Positions 59,650-64,000 of a DNA stretch of 64,000 nucleotides are shown here, in pieces. A program made the position numbers and the translations under genes. Source of the stretch: Massospora cicadina (taxonomy: Eukaryota > Entomophthoromycota > Entomophthoromycetes > Entomophthorales > Entomophthoraceae); the NCBI GenBank assembly GCA_022478985.1, contig JAKSZP010014509.1:1-64000 (forward strand), written 5' to 3'. Position 1 is the first letter of the stretch. Each line of letters begins with the position of its first letter. The notes beneath the pieces are model-generated. The model had not been told where the DNA came from. It made no database searches and saw nothing but the letters and a program-made list of their open reading frames with translations.

Positions 59650-60400
59650 AATCTGGTTTAAATGGGCGAATACAACTACTTGATGACATTTGACTTTTAT
59701 TGGAGTTTTTCCCAGATTGGCCAAAAGGACCCAAATCTACTCATGACTGGGGATTAAAATCCCTGGGGCTACCCAAGGCTCAATCCTCAATTGTTGCCAA
59801 GGAGCTTCAATTTCCAAGTATAACTGTTCTGGTATTTCCAAAGTCAGTCCAGTCTCTACAATCTGTTGAATTCCCAGCAGAATTATGACATCTTCTTTAG
59901 AACGGATTGAAATTCCACAATTTTCATTTACATATTTGGGTAACTTCTGGATTTTCTTCCCTTTCAATTTGTAACCAACAGGTAATATCCCATCCTTATA
60001 GACTAAATTGATGAAATTATTTCTCTTATTAAGGGGCGCCTTCCCCTCCCGTTGATAAATCAGCAGCAACGTCTGCCCCAGAATTGTCAAAGTGTCTTCT
60101 TCAAAATTATATTTGACCCCATACTTTTGCATGAAGTCGGTGCCAATGAGGATATCATAATTCTTGTTGGCCAGGACAATCGCTGGTGCTGATACAACCA
60201 AGGATCCAAACTGTAGCAGCAGAGCATTATAGGCCCCACAGGAAGTGGTATGGTCAGGGCCAGCCCTCCCATACTGCTTCCTGTGCTCTAGATCTGGTTT
60301 GGCTTTTAATCTTTTTACTAATTTGGTGGATACTATATTGATTGGCGCTCCACTGTCAATTATTTCCCTGATGGGGACTTGGTTTACTTAAATATCTGTA
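59650..60400 (-). pseudogene. E3 protease and linker
   Basis: The active site reads REIIDSGAPINIVSTKLVKR near 60310-60370: DSGA in place of the usual DTGA/S, an accepted retropepsin variant. After a frameshift the 154-codon frame 59737-60201 gives VLANKNYDILIGTDFMQKYG, NFEEDTLTILGQ, the C-terminal half, and then a linker with no recognised domain. The ATG of that frame is not a true start, since the protein is continuous with the upstream part. Confidence 0.82.
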
Positions 60401-63005
60401 TCTGTGCACTCAGAAAAATAAGATAAGCTATTGTTTACTGCATGTATGACAGATTCATTAACCAAATCCAGGGTATTAATTAACTGAGCTGATATCTCAG
60501 GGAACATTTTTTGGATAGTACCAATTGGAATCAATACATTGACTTCATCTAACTTAGCATTCAATAGATCAGTTTCATCTTCAGCATTTCGGACCTTCTC
60601 CACTATTTGTTGGGCATATGGGCGAGCTGCTTACTTCTACAATTTTGGGGGCAATCCCCTTCGATTTTGATCTTGTTATTGTATTTAAATCTTGATAGAC
60701 AATTTGATGAAGAGGATCTAACTTTGGCTCATCCGCAAATAGATCTGACTTGTCCAATTTGTATAATTTATCTGGGGGAACTTGGTCATCTGCAGTTCTA
60801 GATTGCCCCCCATCTAGACCACATTGTATTTTCCCTGCTCATTGGAAATTTCTTGTTTCTCCTTGTGCTGAACTAAATTAACCTGATCCTTTGGTTTGCG
60901 TTGTACACAGTTATTGGCAAAATGACCAGGCTGTCCACATTTATTGCAAGTTAACTGAGACTTATTGAATGGTCTAGATTCTTTATACTCTTTATCTTGA
61001 TTCCCATGATTGTTGAAATCTCTGAATTTGTCAAAAAATCTTCCTAAACCCTTGTTATTATTTGATTGGTTATTTGGTTTGTATGTCCAATTTGGCGCTT
61101 TAAACGTTGCTGACAAGACCTTTAGATGTTTTATCATTTGGGAAATGGTGTATTTGCTAGTAAGAGTGGATGACATCATTTGGTACAATTCTCAGTGAGG
61201 ACGCAAAGCGTTCTGCATCCCAATTCTTCCATCAAAATCAGTCATCATATTAGCCCCTCTGAGGATTTGTGCTTCCTCATAAAAATGATTGGCAAATGCA
61301 CCTACTGTTTCATCCTTCTTAAACTGAATTCTAATAAATTCTTGCTTCCGGACTGACATCTTATCTGGACTACCAAAATCTTTCAGAATCGCCTCCTTTG
61401 CCTCCTTATAGTTCCAGTTCTCCCCCACAAAGGTAAGGCAAAACTAGATTTTGACAGGAAGTATCAAGGCAATTTATGACAGTGACAGCTTTTGTCCAGT
61501 CACTATAGCCATAAATGGTCATCTCAGATAAACAGAAGAAGGCAGGCGCATTATCCTGACGGAAAATGGGTAACTTAGGAGTGCTCTTAAAATCTTCAAT
61601 GATAATTGGGGCGGTATTTCTAATTAGAATTCAGCCGGACACTGTAGTTGTTTCAGGTGTAACTTCAGGAAGCGCTGCAATAGTTGGGGGCGTTTCCTGA
61701 ACAGGTTGGATCATACTTTCACTACAACTTTCTACTTTGATAGATGCTGACTCATCCTCAAATAAATTCGCCTCATGGTACTCATCTTGTGAAAAAACAT
61801 CTAGTATATTCAAGGTCATCCAATAGTTTAAGGACTTTTTCCTCCCAAGCCAAACGTTTTTGTTCATTTTCCCAAAGTTGATTTTAATTGATTTCTCCCT
61901 TTAAAATGGCTTTCAAGGTTTTAATTTCCTTCTGCAATGTGCCTTCTCATTTTTGGATATCAAATAAATGCTAATATAACTTTTGATTTTCCTTTTCATA
62001 TTTGAACATTTCATCATCTAATTTGATGACTTTAAGCTTCAAAGAATCCAATTCATATTGAGTTGCCAATTCTAATGCATTATTATTGACAATCTCTATC
62101 TCTTTGCAAAGCTTGTCAATTTTGGCTCTCATTTCCTCACTGAGATTTTTGAATTTTCTCTCCATCTCTTTGATGGTATTCTTAATATCAGGTCTCCCCT
62201 TGACTAAATCAAGAATGACCATGTGAAATTCAGTGTTGGCTGAAGTCATTGGCACAGCTGCCTCCTGAGCTTGAATCAAATCAACGATAATTGATTCAGC
62301 CAATCAACAGTGTTTATACACATCATGTTTCCATTGGTAATTGAACCTGATTTGGATGATAATCTCTTTGATTATCCCTCAAAGTTTAGTATTCAGCTCA
62401 GCCACCAGATTCTTAATTTGGGTGTTTGATTGCTGAACACACTGTGATGTGGAATCCAAGCCAGCACGAATCTGCTGAAAACTGACATCTAATTGTCACA
62501 TTAACGCCTGCTGTTGTACGCTGTTGTTTTGATTATACTCAACTAGATTGGCAATCACTGCCTGCTGCCGTACTTGGATAGCTCTCATGTTTTGGGTAGT
62601 TGACTGCACATACTTGATAATATAATTGCTGATATTACCAATGCTTTGCAAATATCCCAGTAATGTTAAAGTGTTCATATTAAGGAAATTTTCAAAGTGT
62701 CTTCTTCGCTCTTCCTGATTAGTTATGTGGTGGAATAATACACAGCTTCAATCCAGAGTATTGGTCAGCAAAATTTTAAATCATCTCATCATGATATCAC
62801 TAATACTGGGTAAATTTTCTCAGATTTGCTCCAAAGGTGGTTCATAAATTGTTACAGCATTCTCGATCACTCCAATTGTTGATAGATGGATATATTGAGG
62901 ATCCACCAGCATACCCACCTCCAATTGGATGTTTCCTCCTTGGGCTACTGATGATCTTGACTCCTTTTTTCTTTGGTGCTCCATATTAGTTAAATAATTT
63001 GGCAC
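60401..63005 (-). pseudogene. E3 gag
   Basis: A long gag. Frames on the minus strand: N-terminus (62820-63005, MPNYLTNMEHQRKKESRSSV); a Gln/Asn-rich part (62496-62678); a strong coiled coil (61971-62303; IKEMERKFKNLSEEMRAKID, KLKVIKLDDEMFKYEKENQK); a capsid part (61192-61428; WNYKEAKEAILKDFGSPDKM, FIRIQFKKDETVGAFANHFY); and an intact CCHC knuckle CNKCGQPGHFANNC with basic flanks (60814-61188). An extra frame at 60388-60603 leads toward protease. Gag would form the particle and bind RNA. Several stops and frameshifts. Confidence 0.85.
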
Positions 63006-63031
63006 TATTTATTTGTATAAACTCAACTCAA

Positions 63032-63049
63032 CCCCTGTAGTGAGCACCA
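63032..63049 (-). other. E3 primer-binding site
   Basis: Minus strand TGGTGCTCACTACAGGGG, two bases inside the 5' LTR; same as in E1 and E2. Confidence 0.87.
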
Positions 63050-63051
63050 CA

Positions 63052-63856
63052 TATAAAAACTGATGGGTTTTCACTGGTGCACAGGTTTGCTTAACTACTG
63101 TATCTGGAAATAAATACAAACTTTCTAATTGTATGAAGACAATTAGATTAGTCAAGCTTGGATAAATGGGTAGATTCAGCCCTACTCTGGCAGGTAATAA
63201 TATTTTTGACTTCTGCCTCACTCTGGCAATATAAGAATTCTAGTGACTTCAGCCTCACTCTGGCGTTGACACTTAGATAGGAAGTATTTCTACACAACTT
63301 CGCCTTGAAGTAAACAATTAATAATAGAAAGTAAAGTATTCACAATTCTAAAGTGTTTATTAATAATATTAAAATGAGGGAATATTTATAGATGGTAGTA
63401 TGGGAGGACATGTGTTTAGAGGTAAATTGTGGTAACTATGATGGTCTCAGCACACCTAGCTGATGAAAAAGAGATATTGGTTCAATTTTTGGGAAATATT
63501 TAGCTAATATTCATGAGGAATAGCGTATTTAAATCACCATTCATATCAGCCCACATGTCAGCTACCAAACCCAATAATTTCCCATGAGTAATTGCCCATT
63601 TCAAGCTAATGTACTCATCTTCAGATTGTCAGTAACAATCCCTGACAAAATTGCAACCATAATTATCATCAGATATGATCCTATGAGAATTATAATTAAC
63701 TGTTTAATCAGTTATTATTGCCACCTAGATTACATAATTAAATTATCATCTCAAGCTTAATCAATAAGCTAAATTAAAATATGTGAACCATTAATTTAAA
63801 TAAATTGAAGCTTAATTAATCCCAAGCTAAATAATGTGGTCATATAAGATCCAAAA
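63052..63856 (-). repeat. E3 5' LTR
   Basis: Plus-strand start TATAAAAACTGATGGG (the expected TG is TA), end AAGATCCAAAA (the expected CA is lost). Otherwise closely colinear with 54363-55165. The target duplication TATAC directly follows. Confidence 0.88.
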
Positions 63857-63861
63857 TATAC

Positions 63862-64000
63862 TCTAAAATCCTGCATTACTGGAAGATTGACTAAAAACAA
63901 AGTGTTGTGGACACATCTTCTCTGAAAAGTTTAATCTAATTATTAAATAATATAAGTTTTAATGTTTATATTGTTTTTATACATAGATACAAAGTGTGGT
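63862..64000. other. Right flank of E3
   Basis: Short AT-rich sequence, nothing recognised. Confidence 0.3.

Larger units (their letters stand above)
54363..63856 (-). mobile_element. E3: large gypsy retrotransposon with extra 3' region
   Basis: 9494 bp, with LTRs of 803 and 805 bp and target duplication TATAC (54358-54362 and 63857-63861). Minus-strand order: 5' LTR, primer-binding site, long gag with coiled coil and CCHC, protease, RT, RNase H, integrase, then a region of 1.77 kb before the 3' LTR that holds a SINE, an AT-rich tract and a plus-strand (antisense) reading frame. By eye the LTRs are the most alike of all pairs here, so E3 is probably the youngest full element. Confidence 0.92.

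Noticed and set aside
1..64000. CRISPR arrays, bacterial operons, rRNA genes
   Set aside because: No regularly spaced short repeats, no ribosome-binding-site-led gene clusters and no rRNA-like sequence; the content is eukaryotic retroelements.

Overview
The window looks like a gene-poor, transposon-saturated stretch of a eukaryotic nuclear genome, most probably fungal. Reasons: nearly all recognisable coding sequence is broken Ty3/gypsy gag-pol; three separate elements end in a chromodomain (chromoviruses); the LINE at the left resembles the Tad-like RT plus zinc-motif type; the chromovirus integrase carries [17 protein letters not shown]; stop codons often sit where a C-to-T change explains them. 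The lineage is an inference and no host gene was found, so an organism cannot be named. Base composition is AT-rich, most strongly in 4.6-24 kb and 30-38.9 kb, which hold the oldest, most decayed copies.

Layout. 1-4.6 kb: a purine-rich retroelement end and a plus-strand LINE ORF2 remnant. 4.6-23 kb: four LTR copies (A-D; D lies at 36-37.6 kb) of one old AT-rich gypsy family, a gag-only element between A and B, integrase remnants and a tRNA-derived SINE. LTR A is split by element E1 (10176-15856, minus, target duplication ATCAT). 24-30.4 kb: element E4 (23997-30364, minus, ATACC), a chromovirus with a SINE in one LTR. 30.4-38.9 kb: decayed chromovirus CV2 (plus), LTR D, an integrase tail and a truncated SINE. 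38.9-53.7 kb: chromovirus CV1 (38895-53655, plus, CATGG), with an inserted fragment in its RT (41818-43189) and the complete element E2 (45422-52789, minus, GGGTA) in its 3' LTR. 54.4-63.9 kb: element E3 (54363-63856, minus, TATAC), which carries an unusual plus-strand antisense reading frame between pol and its 3' LTR and a longer SINE.

Relations. E1, E2 and E3 share an 18-nt primer-binding site, similar pol proteins and G-rich polypurine tracts, so they form one related group. E4, CV1 and CV2 are chromoviruses. The four SINE copies share a 3' tail of about 45 nt but have two different heads. Two unrelated loci carry the same 18-nt A-tailed insertion between duplicated flanks, which looks like an extremely 5'-truncated non-LTR insertion. 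The A-D LTRs end in a 9-bp hairpin whose paired bases change together between subfamilies.

Order of events by nesting: the A-D family is oldest; E1 landed in LTR A; CV1 landed beside D-family remnants; E2 landed in the CV1 3' LTR; a short tailed insertion landed in the E2 5' LTR. SINEs post-date E4 and E3. All gag-pol genes here are broken by stops, frameshifts or deletions, so no element in the window looks autonomous.
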